From NCBI GenBank assembly GCA_904420015.1, contig CAJFTS010000008.1:43745-107744 (forward strand): 64,000 bases of DNA, written 5' to 3'. This document shows, piece by piece, positions 1 to 8,099 of this stretch. Made by a program: the position numbers and the translations under genes. How positions within the stretch are numbered: the first letter of the stretch is position 1; each line of letters starts with the position of its first letter. The stretch comes from an uncultured Clostridia bacterium. Lineage in GTDB: Bacteria; Bacillota; Clostridia; Oscillospirales; Acutalibacteraceae. The notes beneath the pieces were generated by a model. That model had not been told where the DNA came from, ran no database searches, and saw nothing but the letters and a program-made list of their open reading frames with translations.

Positions 1-463
1 CCGGTGTGAAAGGCTGGGGATGGTGGTGGATGTTTCCCACATTGCCGAGCACGGGTTCTGGGATGTGGAGGAAGTAAGCCGCAAGCCCTATATCGCTTCC
101 CATTCCAATTCCAAGACGGTTTTCGACCATCCCCGCAATCTGACCGACCGACAGTTTCGCGCCATTGTCGACCGGGGAGGCTTGGTGGGCGTCAACCTTT
201 ACCCACTGTTTTTAAACGGGGAAAAAGATGCGGATCTGGATACCATTGTACGCCATATCGACCATTTCCTCTCCCTGGGAGGGGAGGCGGCCGTCTGCAT
301 CGGCACCGATTTCGACGGGGCGCAGATGCCCTCCTGCCTGCCGGATGTAGGCACGCTCCCCCGCCTTTACGAGCGGCTTTTGCATTTGCGGTACGCGGAG
401 ACGCTGGTCCAAGGCATTTTTTATCAAAATGCCGCACATTTTTTCGACAGGGCTTTGACATAA
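1..463 (+). CDS. Membrane dipeptidase (peptidase M19), C-terminal part
   Basis: The gene enters from outside the window; the open frame runs from base 2 to the TAA at 461-463, so only about 153 residues are visible. The segment carries features of the M19 renal-dipeptidase family, a TIM-barrel zinc enzyme that cleaves dipeptides: a VDVSH strand near the start, an ASHSNSK stretch that normally supplies a metal-binding histidine, then GLVGVNLYP and a CIGTDFDG motif. The last residues (QNAAHFF) match the usual family C-terminus. It is probably cytoplasmic, since these bacterial members lack anchors, but the N-terminus is not seen. The substrate cannot be told from this part. Confidence 0.85.
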   Translation, partial: RCERLGMVVDVSHIAEHGFWDVEEVSRKPYIASHSNSKTVFDHPRNLTDRQFRAIVDRGGLVGVNLYPLFLNGEKDADLDTIVRHIDHFLSLGGEAAVCIGTDFDGAQMPSCLPDVGTLPRLYERLLHLRYAETLVQGIFYQNAAHFFDRALT

Positions 464-556
464 GGGCGGATGTGTACTAGAATAATGGCGTTGGTTTTGC
501 CGGGAGGATGTACGGCCCGGCGCCGCAATCGGGAAGATTTGGAGTGATTTTCATTG

Positions 557-2053
557 ATGTATCAAAGCACGCGTGACAGCGGCGTATCGGTATCCTCCGC
601 CCAGGCCATCACCCAGGGCATTTCGGCGGACGGCGGCCTTTTCGTACCTGAGAGCCTCCCGCAGCTGACGCTTGAGGAGCTCAAGGGCATGCTCGGCCTT
701 TCCTATGTGGAGCGGGCGAAGGCGGTTTTAAGCAAGTATTTGACGGATTTTACCGAGGAAGAATTGGATGCCTGCGTGTCGGGCGCCTATGCGTCGGGCA
801 AGTTTGACGACAAAAGCGTGGCTCCCCTGGCTCAGGTCGGCCCGGGCGTCTATATGCTTGAGCTGTGGCACGGGCCTACCTGTGCCTTTAAGGATATGGC
901 ACTGCAGCTGCTGCCCTTCTTGCTGACCACCGCCTCCAAAAAGACGGTGGGGGATAAGACCATCGTCATCCTGGTCGCCACCTCCGGCGATACGGGCAAG
1001 GCCGCTTTGGAAGGCTTTAAGGACGTAGCAGGCACCAAGATCCTCGTTTTCTATCCCCAGGATGGGGTCAGCCCCATGCAAAAGCTGCAGATGACCACCC
1101 AGGAGGGCGGCAATGTAGGGGTCTGTGCCATCCAGGGCAACTTTGACGACGCCCAGACCGGCGTAAAGGCCATCTTCACCGACGAAGGGGTCACGAAGAA
1201 GCTGGGCGAACACGGCATGCTTTTTTCCAGCGCCAATTCCATCAACTGGGGCCGTTTGGTGCCGCAGATTGTCTATTATATTTCCGCTTACTGCGATTTG
1301 GTCAAGGAAGGCAAGGTCCCCTTGGGCGATCCGGTCAATGTGACGGTTCCCACCGGGAACTTCGGCAATATCTTGGCGGCCTATTACGCCAAGCGGATGG
1401 GCCTTCCGGTCAAGAAGCTCATCTGCGCGTCCAATTCCAACAATGTGCTCACCGATTTTCTAAAGACCGGCGTTTACGACCGCAACCGTCCCTTCTATAC
1501 CACCATATCCCCGTCGATGGACATCCTGATTTCCAGCAACCTGGAACGGCTTTTGTACGACCTGTCCGGCCGGGATGATGGGAAGATCCGGGGCTATATG
1601 CAGTCTTTAAAGGAGACCGGGCGGTATGAGGTGGATGAGGAAATGAAGGAGAAGCTGTCCGCCCTCTTCTGTGCGGGCTTCTGCGACGACGCCGCCACCA
1701 AGGAAACCATCGGGGAAGCCTTCCGCGCCCGCGGGTATCTCTGCGACACCCACACGGCGGTGGCGCTGCATGTATATGAACAGTATGTAGCCGGCACCGG
1801 GGACAAGACCCCGACCCTGATCGCCTCCACCGCCAGCCCCTTTAAATTCTCGTCGAGCGTCCTGGACGCGGTGGCGAAGGAGGATGTGTCCCAGCTGGAC
1901 GAGTTTGCAAAGGTCGCGGAGCTTTCCAAGTGCGCAAAGGTAGATGCGCCCGCTGCGCTTGCCTCCCTGAAGGACAAGCCGGTGCGTTTTACCGACGTAT
2001 GCACGAAGGATTCGATGGAGCAGGTGGTCCTTTCCATGCTGGGTATTAATTAG
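557..2053 (+). CDS. thrC: Threonine synthase
   Basis: PLP enzyme converting O-phosphohomoserine to threonine in the cytoplasm. The protein of 498 residues has the N-terminal threonine-synthase domain starting with YQSTRDSG. The PLP lysine is visible in CAFKDMALQ (about K112), followed by VATSGDTGKAA, which contacts the cofactor phosphate, and SANSINWGRL further on. The length fits the longer, yeast/E. coli-like ThrC class. A TTG three bases upstream (554) is also in frame, but the ATG at 557 is the better start, with GGAG at 541-544. The gene stands alone and no other threonine pathway gene is next to it. Confidence 0.96.
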   Translation: MYQSTRDSGVSVSSAQAITQGISADGGLFVPESLPQLTLEELKGMLGLSYVERAKAVLSKYLTDFTEEELDACVSGAYASGKFDDKSVAPLAQVGPGVYMLELWHGPTCAFKDMALQLLPFLLTTASKKTVGDKTIVILVATSGDTGKAALEGFKDVAGTKILVFYPQDGVSPMQKLQMTTQEGGNVGVCAIQGNFDDAQTGVKAIFTDEGVTKKLGEHGMLFSSANSINWGRLVPQIVYYISAYCDLVKEGKVPLGDPVNVTVPTGNFGNILAAYYAKRMGLPVKKLICASNSNNVLTDFLKTGVYDRNRPFYTTISPSMDILISSNLERLLYDLSGRDDGKIRGYMQSLKETGRYEVDEEMKEKLSALFCAGFCDDAATKETIGEAFRARGYLCDTHTAVALHVYEQYVAGTGDKTPTLIASTASPFKFSSSVLDAVAKEDVSQLDEFAKVAELSKCAKVDAPAALASLKDKPVRFTDVCTKDSMEQVVLSMLGIN

Positions 2054-2068
2054 GACGTTTTGTCGTGT

Positions 2069-2102
2069 GGGGCGGCTTTTCGGGCCCTTGCCCGGCCGCC
2101 CC
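2069..2102. terminator. GC-rich hairpin between convergent genes
   Basis: An 8-bp perfect stem (GGGGCGGC with GCCGCCCC) lies between thrC and the convergent DUF1540 gene. A U-tract is missing on both sides, so termination efficiency is uncertain. Confidence 0.45.
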
Positions 2103-2116
2103 GCGTTCCGGTTTGC

Positions 2117-2293
2117 CTATTTGCGCTTGAAGGTGGCGCAGATGGTGTCGTTGGAGCTGACGGCGAAGGAAGGGCCGACGTTGATGTGGTCGGCGCAGCA
2201 GTATTGCTTCCCGTCGTGGTAAGCGCAGTTTTTGACGCTGCATTCGATGCCTTTGATGCAGTTGGCCGGGGCGATGGGCTTTTTGTCGTTCAC
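2117..2293 (-). CDS. DUF1540 small cysteine-rich protein
   Basis: A 58-residue protein with six cysteines spaced as in DUF1540: C in NCIKG, GIEC, NCAYH, then CC and a last C near the end. Members are small, probably metal-binding proteins common in Clostridia and often linked to sporulation, but no defined function is known. The chosen start is GTG at 2293 because AAGGAGG lies 9 bases upstream; longer in-frame extensions on this strand have no such site. It is convergent with thrC and divergent from the metallophosphoesterase. Confidence 0.82.
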   Translation of the reverse strand: MNDKKPIAPANCIKGIECSVKNCAYHDGKQYCCADHINVGPSFAVSSNDTICATFKRK

Positions 2294-2416
2294 GGTTTCA
2301 CGCCTCCTTGGCTTCGATTTGGAATGCGGGCGCTGCAAAGGGTGCCCGGCTTTATTTTTGCAAAATCCCGCCCCATTATTCTCTTTGGGGCTAAAGTATG
2401 AGATAAGGATGCGTTT

Positions 2417-3112
2417 ATGTCGATATTTGCGATTGCCGACCTGCATTTGTCCCTTGGGACGGACAAACCGATGGATGTCTTTAAGGGCTGGGATCATTAT
2501 GTCGAGCGGCTGGAGCGCAACTGGAGAAGCCTGGTAGGCCCGGACGATCTGGTGGTCGTTCCGGGAGACGTCTCCTGGGCGATGAGCTTGGAGCAGACCA
2601 AGGCGGATTTCGCTTTTTTGCACGCCCTGCCCGGGCGCAAGCTGATCGGCAAGGGGAATCACGACTACTGGTGGTGCACCAAGCGCAAGATGGACGCCTT
2701 CCTGGCCGAGTGCGGGTTTGATTCTATTGAAATTTTGTTTAACAACGCCTTTGCCGCAGAGGGGATCGCCGTCTGCGGGACGAGGGGATGGTTTTTCGAC
2801 GCGGCCAAAACCGAGGATCGAAAAATCCTGTTGAGGGAAGCGGGACGGCTGCGCATGTCGATTGAGCAGGCCGTACAGACCGGCAAGGAGCCGGTGGTCT
2901 TTCTGCACTACCCCCCTCTTTATGCCGGCGAGGTGTGTGAGGAGATGATGCAGGTCCTCAAGGAATACGGGATCCGCCGGGTCTATTACGGCCATATCCA
3001 CGGCCACGGCGCCCGCAGGGCGGTGACGGGGGAGTACGAGGGGATTGTATTCCGTCTGATTTCCTGCGACTTTCTGGGCTTTTGCCCCGAACGGGTGGAA
3101 GGCGGATGGTGA
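2417..3112 (+). CDS. Metallophosphoesterase
   Basis: A 231-residue calcineurin-like phosphoesterase. The dimetal-site motifs appear in order: ADLHLS (D-x-H) at residues 7-12, PGDVSW around 50, GNHDYW around 76, LHYPP around 160 and GHIHGHG near 194. This set is typical of cytoplasmic bacterial phosphohydrolases acting on phosphodiesters or phosphomonoesters; the true substrate cannot be read from sequence. AAGGA lies just upstream of the ATG. It is divergent from the DUF1540 gene and precedes tig, from which it is separated by a promoter, so it is probably its own unit. Confidence 0.85.
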   Translation: MSIFAIADLHLSLGTDKPMDVFKGWDHYVERLERNWRSLVGPDDLVVVPGDVSWAMSLEQTKADFAFLHALPGRKLIGKGNHDYWWCTKRKMDAFLAECGFDSIEILFNNAFAAEGIAVCGTRGWFFDAAKTEDRKILLREAGRLRMSIEQAVQTGKEPVVFLHYPPLYAGEVCEEMMQVLKEYGIRRVYYGHIHGHGARRAVTGEYEGIVFRLISCDFLGFCPERVEGGW

Positions 3113-3200
3113 TTTCTGCCCGAAAGGGCGGGGACAAAAGGGGCAAATTGCAGCTCTTTGCAGAAAGTGGCGAAAAGCCGTAGCAATTAAAGGGACAGTA

Positions 3201-3209
3201 TGCTATAAT
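3201..3209 (+). promoter_or_regulatory. Extended -10 promoter for tig
   Basis: TGCTATAAT is a consensus TATAAT with a TGN extension, 42 bases before the tig start. The -35 is weak (TAGCAA at 17-bp spacing), as often seen with extended -10 promoters. Confidence 0.6.
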
Positions 3210-3250
3210 AAGGGGAAAATTTGACGTATTAAAATGTAGGAGGAAATAAA

Positions 3251-4585
3251 ATGAGTCTCAAAGCAGTCAACAAGGTGGACACCAACCGCTATGAACTGGA
3301 AATCGAGGTCGGCCCCGAAAGCTTCGAGGAAGCCGTTTCCAAGGCGTTTCGCAAGAATGCGTCGAAGATTTCCATTCCGGGCTTCCGCAAGGGGAAGGCG
3401 CCCCGCGCGTTCATCGAGAAGGTGTACGGCGAGAATTTCTTCTATGAGGATGCGGTGAACGATCTCTATCCCCAGGCGCTGGAGGCGGCGGTGGAAGAGT
3501 CCGGCCTTGATCTGGTGGAGGACAAAATTGATACCGAAGTCGTCAGCGTCGGCAAGGAAGGCGTTGTGTTCAAATCGAAGGTCACCACCAAGCCGGAGGT
3601 GGAGATTTCGGAATATAAGGGCCTCAAGGCCACCCGTGCCGTCAAGCCGGTGACCGATGAGGATGTGGATGCGGAGCTGACCCGCCTGCAGGAGAGAAAC
3701 GGCCGCATTGTGACGGTGGAGGATCGTCCGGCCCAGGACGGCGACACGGCGGTTATCGACTTTGAAGGCTTTGTCGACGGCGTGGCCTTTGAAGGCGGGA
3801 AGGGCGAGGACCATCCTCTGGTGCTCGGCTCGGGCCAGTTTATCCCCGGCTTTGAAGAGCAGGTGGCGGGCCACAGCGCCGGCGACGAGTTCGACGTGGA
3901 CGTGACCTTCCCCGAGGACTACCATGCTAAGGATCTGGCGGGAAAAGCGGCCATCTTTAAGGTAAAGGTGCATGAGGTCAAAACCCGTGAGCTGCCTGCC
4001 CTCGACGATGAGTTTGCCAAGGATGTCAGCGAGTACGATACCCTCGGCGAGCTCAAGGCCGACTTGAAAACCAAGCTGGAGGAAAAGGCCGGCAAGGCGG
4101 CGGACGACCTGGTGGAGAACCAGCTGATCGACCAGCTCGTCGAAGGGATGAAGGCGGAGGTGCCTGAGGCCATGTATGAGCGCCGCATCGACCAGGATGT
4201 CAATGACTTTGCCTACCGCCTGCAGGGCAGCGGCCTGGATCTGAACACCTACCTGCAGTACACCGGCATGGATATGGAAAGCTTCCGCAAGACCTTCCGC
4301 GACGTAGCTGAGCGCCAGGTAAAGGTGCGCCTTGCTTTGGAGAAGATTGCACAGGTGGAGAACCTGCAGCCCAGCGAGGAGGATTTGGAGGCCGAGTATA
4401 AGAAGATGGCGGACAATTACCACATTGAGCTGGATAAGGTCAAGAGCGCCGTCTCCGAGAAGGATCTGAAGCTGGATCTGGCGGTGGAAAAAGCGGTGCA
4501 GCTTGTCAAAGACAATGCCGTTGTCACCGAAGGCGAGTATAAGGAAGAAGAGGAAAAGGCGGAGGACGAAGGCAGCGGCGAATAA
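3251..4585 (+). CDS. tig: Trigger factor, ribosome-associated chaperone and prolyl isomerase
   Basis: Binds the ribosome exit tunnel and shields nascent chains. The 444-residue protein has the N-terminal ribosome-binding domain with the signature GFRKGKAPRAF (the ribosome docking loop) near residues 38-48. A central FKBP-type prolyl isomerase domain (about 155-245, with DTAVIDFEGFVDG and FIPGFEEQ) and the helical C-terminal domain follow. Length and order match the family. A short acidic tail (EEEEKAEDEG) ends the protein. AGGAGG precedes the ATG. The order tig-clpP-clpX is the conserved bacterial arrangement linking folding and proteolysis. Confidence 0.97.
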   Translation: MSLKAVNKVDTNRYELEIEVGPESFEEAVSKAFRKNASKISIPGFRKGKAPRAFIEKVYGENFFYEDAVNDLYPQALEAAVEESGLDLVEDKIDTEVVSVGKEGVVFKSKVTTKPEVEISEYKGLKATRAVKPVTDEDVDAELTRLQERNGRIVTVEDRPAQDGDTAVIDFEGFVDGVAFEGGKGEDHPLVLGSGQFIPGFEEQVAGHSAGDEFDVDVTFPEDYHAKDLAGKAAIFKVKVHEVKTRELPALDDEFAKDVSEYDTLGELKADLKTKLEEKAGKAADDLVENQLIDQLVEGMKAEVPEAMYERRIDQDVNDFAYRLQGSGLDLNTYLQYTGMDMESFRKTFRDVAERQVKVRLALEKIAQVENLQPSEEDLEAEYKKMADNYHIELDKVKSAVSEKDLKLDLAVEKAVQLVKDNAVVTEGEYKEEEEKAEDEGSGE

Positions 4586-4602
4586 TTTTTTGATTAAAGT
4601 GG

Positions 4603-4740
4603 ATGGCAGGCGTGAATACTACAAAAAGCCCGCCTGCCGTCTGGTAGGATAAAGAAAATCGTATTGGCTTCACAGCAGTATGCCGGTCAAAGGCATACTG
4701 CTGTGCGTTCGTAATCCAAAACAGAATGGGAGGATTCATC
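4603..4740 (+). promoter_or_regulatory. tig-clpP intergenic region with a perfect 14-bp inverted repeat
   Basis: Positions 4671-4684 (CACAGCAGTATGCC) pair perfectly with 4692-4705, with a 7-base loop. It ends 35 bases before clpP and no U-run follows, so it does not look like a standard terminator; an operator or an mRNA processing/stability hairpin is possible. A weaker 8-bp pair (GGCAGGCG with CGCCTGCC) lies upstream. The clpP ribosome site GGGAGG is at 4728-4733. Confidence 0.6.
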
Positions 4741-5322
4741 ATGAGTTTAGTGCCATATGTGGTGGAGCAGACCAGCCGCGGGGAGCGCAGCTACGATATT
4801 TTTTCCCGCCTGCTCAACGACCGCATCATCATGCTCTCCGACGAGGTCAACGACGTCACCGCCAGCCTTGTGGTGGCCCAGCTCCTCTATCTGGAAGGGC
4901 AGGACCCGGATAAGGACATCGACCTGTATATCAACAGCCCCGGCGGCTCCATCACCTCCGGTATGGCCATTTACGATACCATGCAGTACATTAAGTGCGA
5001 CGTTTCCACCATCTGCATCGGTATGGCGGCCAGCATGGGCGCGTTCCTGCTGGCGGCGGGCGCCAAGGGCAAGCGTTTCGCGCTGCCCAACAGCGAGATT
5101 ATGATTCATCAGCCTTTGGGCGGCGCCCAGGGCCAGGCGACCGACGTGCAGATCCATGCCGAGCACATCATCCGCATCAAGGACCGGATGAACCGGATGC
5201 TCTCGGAAATGACCGGCCAGCCGCTGGAAACCATTAAGCTGGATACCGAGCGGGACAACTTTATGACCGCCGAGCAGGCCGCCGCTTACGGTTTGGTGGA
5301 TAAGGTGATTGCCAAACGATAA
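4741..5322 (+). CDS. clpP: ATP-dependent Clp protease proteolytic subunit
   Basis: Serine peptidase forming the tetradecameric barrel that degrades substrates fed by ClpX or ClpC. The 193-residue protein shows the full catalytic triad at canonical numbering: S98 in GMAASMGA, H123 in MIHQP and D172 in TERDNF. The start is the ATG at 4741, with GGGAGG upstream; an in-frame start at 4726 would add five residues but has no ribosome site. The short N-terminal propeptide-like stretch ([19 protein letters not shown]) is typical. clpX follows 35 bases downstream, probably in the same transcript. Confidence 0.98.
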   Translation: MSLVPYVVEQTSRGERSYDIFSRLLNDRIIMLSDEVNDVTASLVVAQLLYLEGQDPDKDIDLYINSPGGSITSGMAIYDTMQYIKCDVSTICIGMAASMGAFLLAAGAKGKRFALPNSEIMIHQPLGGAQGQATDVQIHAEHIIRIKDRMNRMLSEMTGQPLETIKLDTERDNFMTAEQAAAYGLVDKVIAKR

Positions 5323-5357
5323 CATCCCCGAAAGTTTGAGGGAAGAAAGGTGTTCGG

Positions 5358-6659
5358 ATGCCTAAGAACGACGAGAGAATCCTGCGCTGCTCCTTTTGCG
5401 GCAAATCGCAGGACGAGGTAAAAAGACTGATCGCCGGTCCAGGCGTATATATCTGCAACGAATGTGTGGATCTGTGCCAGGACATTTTGGAGGACGGGGA
5501 CCTTCCGTCCCGCAGAAGCACGGCGGTAGAAAATCCGCCTGTGCTGTTAAAACCGAGAGAAATCAAGGATCTGCTTGACGAATACGTGATCGGGCAGGAT
5601 GAGGCGAAGGTGACGCTGTCGGTGGCGGTGTACAACCACTATAAGCGCATCTTCTTCAACAACGGCGCAGCGGACGACGTGGAGCTGCAAAAGTCCAACG
5701 TCCTTCTGCTGGGCCCCACCGGCGTGGGAAAAACGCTGCTGGCCCAGACGCTTGCCAACATTCTCAACGTTCCCTTCGCCATTGCCGACGCCACCACCCT
5801 GACGGAGGCCGGCTATGTGGGCGAGGATGTGGAGAACATCCTTCTGCGCCTGATCCAGGCGGCGGATTACGACATCGACAAGGCCGAGCGGGGCATCATC
5901 TATATCGACGAATTCGATAAAATCGCCCGCAAGTCGGAGAACCCCTCCATCACCCGGGACGTGTCCGGCGAAGGGGTGCAGCAGGCGCTGCTGAAGATCC
6001 TGGAGGGCACGGTATCCAACGTGCCCCCTATGGGCGGGCGCAAGCATCCCCAGCAGGAGTTTATCCAAATCAATACGAAAAACATCCTTTTCATCTGCGG
6101 CGGCGCCTTCGACGGCCTGGAAAAGGTCATCGAAAAGCGGGTGCATTCGGCCGCCATGGGCTTTGGCGCGAACGTGGTGAGCAAGAAGGAAGTGAGCTCT
6201 GCGGCCCTTCTCAAAAGCGTCATCCCGCAGGACCTGGTCAAATTCGGCGTGATTCCGGAGCTGGTGGGCCGGGTGCCGGTCATCACCGCCCTCGACGCGC
6301 TGGATAAGGAGACCATCGTGCGTATCCTGTCCGAGCCGCGCAACGCCATCTTGAAGCAGTACACCCGGATGCTCGAATACGACGGGGTGACCCTGGAATT
6401 CGAGAAGGATGCCTTGGAGGCGGTGGCCGAAAAGGCCATGGAGCTCAAAACCGGCGTGCGCGCTCTGCGCTCCATCATGGAAGGGGTGCTCTCCGACGTG
6501 ATGTTCAACGTCCCCTCCGACCCGACGGTGGAGAAGGTGGTCATTACCGCCGACTGCGTCAACGGCAAGACGGAGCCGACCCTGCTACGCGATCCGAATA
6601 AGAAGCCTATGCGGCTGAAAATCCCGGCGAAAACCAAATCCCGTAATTCTGCGTCTTAA
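5358..6659 (+). CDS. clpX: ATP-dependent Clp protease ATP-binding subunit ClpX
   Basis: AAA+ unfoldase that delivers substrates to ClpP. The 433-residue protein starts with the ClpX zinc-binding domain: C-x2-C at CSFCGK and C-x2-C at CNECVDLC (about residues 13-39). The Walker A motif GPTGVGKT follows near 119-126, then Walker [11 protein letters not shown], and the ClpP-contacting region later in the chain. The end is followed by a strong terminator, closing the tig-clpP-clpX unit. GAAAGG lies before the ATG. Confidence 0.98.
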   Translation: MPKNDERILRCSFCGKSQDEVKRLIAGPGVYICNECVDLCQDILEDGDLPSRRSTAVENPPVLLKPREIKDLLDEYVIGQDEAKVTLSVAVYNHYKRIFFNNGAADDVELQKSNVLLLGPTGVGKTLLAQTLANILNVPFAIADATTLTEAGYVGEDVENILLRLIQAADYDIDKAERGIIYIDEFDKIARKSENPSITRDVSGEGVQQALLKILEGTVSNVPPMGGRKHPQQEFIQINTKNILFICGGAFDGLEKVIEKRVHSAAMGFGANVVSKKEVSSAALLKSVIPQDLVKFGVIPELVGRVPVITALDALDKETIVRILSEPRNAILKQYTRMLEYDGVTLEFEKDALEAVAEKAMELKTGVRALRSIMEGVLSDVMFNVPSDPTVEKVVITADCVNGKTEPTLLRDPNKKPMRLKIPAKTKSRNSAS

Positions 6660-6675
6660 GCAGGCTTGCCTGCTT

Positions 6676-6711
6676 GCCCGCGCCCGGCTGATGCCAGGCG
6701 CGGGCTTTTTT
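6676..6711 (+). terminator. Intrinsic terminator after clpX
   Basis: A 9-bp GC stem (GCCCGCGCC with GGCGCGGGC) is followed by six T. It lies 16 bases after the clpX stop. Confidence 0.9.
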
Positions 6712-7560
6712 GTCGCTTTCGGCATAATAAAACCCCTGGGTTTACCAGGGGTAAGTAAAAAAGCCTGGGCAAAAGAAAAAAGTAAAAGCATAATTTGTTA
6801 GGAGGGAAAAGTGAAAGTAAAGCACAGGTTTTCTGAGAGAAACGCGGGGATTTTTGCGGAAAGTATGCCTGTCACAGAATGCTATGGAATGCCAAAGAAA
6901 ACTGGTTTCCCAGCTGCAGGACGCACGAGGCGATGATAATTTTTCAGTACCCCTTCCAGGGATTAACAAATTCTGGCCCCTCGGGGGTCTGGGCAAACCA
7001 CTTGTTTACGAGAGGTTTTGCTTATCGTTTACGGTATGGTGAGCCCTTTGAACTGCCGAAGATAGGGAAAAAGCCTTGGCAAAGAAAAGAGCGAAAGCTG
7101 CTGGTAAGGCAAAAGAAATCTGCAAAAGCTTCAAAATCACGGCAAGCGCGAAACAGACATCTGCAACCGGTTTCCCAGTTGCAGGACGCACGAAGCGATG
7201 ATAATTTTTCAGTACCTCTTCCAGGGATTAGCAAATTTTGGCCCCTCGGGGGTCTGGGCAAACCACTTGTTTACGAGAGGTTTTGCTTATCGTTTACGGC
7301 ATGGTGAGCCCTTTGAACTGCCGGAGGTAGGGAACAAGCCTTGGCAAAGAAAAGAGCGAAAGCTGCTGGTAAGGCAAAAGAAATCTGCAAAAGCTTCGAA
7401 ATCACGGCAAGCGCGAAACAGACATCTGCAACCGGTTTCCCAGCTGCCGGGCGCGCGGGGCGATGCAATTTTTCACTCTCCCTTGCCGGGGCCATCAGGG
7501 ACTCCCCCCTCTGGAGCCCGGGCATATCACTGGTTTCCTGCTTGTATCTTTTCGGCAAAG
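6712..7560. repeat. Intergenic repeat array with a 265-bp tandem unit
   Basis: The clpX-lon gap is filled by repeated, apparently non-coding DNA. The anchor GGTTTCCCAG starts at 6904, 7169 and 7434, giving two steps of exactly 265 bases. Units one and two are close to identical; the third decays after about 100 bases. The left part (6712 to about 7025) has an inverted relative at 24693-24998. Small hairpins are embedded, such as CCCCTGG/CCAGGGG near 6732 and the imperfect pair around AACCACTTG. Short open frames in it differ between copies and lack clear ribosome sites, so I do not call genes. Confidence 0.85.
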
Positions 7561-7886
7561 AGCTCCCGCAGGTTCAAGGAGGGGAGGGGAAAACCGGGCG
7601 TAAAAAGGACGGGAAGGAAGCCGCTGATGCAAAGCAATCATAGGGAGAGCTGAGCTTGCCCCGATCCTGCGGAAAACGAACCTGCGGGGCACTTCCCTCG
7701 ATGGACGGACAGGGCGTATGATGCCTTGGGAAGCTCTTAGTAACCCTTGAAAGGCCGGAACGGGCCGGTTCCTCCGGCATTTTATCAGCTGCACCTTTTC
7801 TAGTCGGTTTGGCTGCGCTGCTTTTCGGATGCCGGCGCAGGAGAAGAATGGGAAGGATGCTGACAGAAAAAGTCGATTGCGGGCGA
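7561..7886. other. Intergenic stretch between repeat array and lon promoter
   Basis: No convincing gene, RNA or repeat was seen here. Open frames on both strands are short, low-complexity and without ribosome sites. Confidence 0.5.
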
Positions 7887-7915
7887 TTGAAAAAGCAATA
7901 CGATTATGGTATAGT
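7887..7915 (+). promoter_or_regulatory. Probable lon promoter
   Basis: TTGAAA at 7887-7892 and TATAGT at 7910-7915 are spaced 17 bases apart, a good vegetative promoter. It lies about 185 bases before lon, leaving a long untranslated leader. No obvious CtsR or CIRCE operator was found. Confidence 0.6.
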
Positions 7916-8099
7916 ATTCTGACAGGCCGGACCGACATTGAAAAAAGGCGAATCTACCAAATTTGATGGTGTTTTTCTGGTTATTCATACATTTTTCAAG
8001 AAGAAGGACGGGCCCTGTGCTATGATAACCAAGATGTTGTGCGTTTTTCGCATGGTACCCGGCGCCCGCAAGGCGCCTGTTTGAAAGGGAGGTAACAGT

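Noticed and set aside
3203..4423. 406-codon minus-strand frame opposite tig
   Set aside because: Shadow of the trigger factor gene.
6879..7653. Short open frames in the clpX-lon repeat array
   Set aside because: They differ in frame between copies, have no ribosome sites and arise from the repeat itself.
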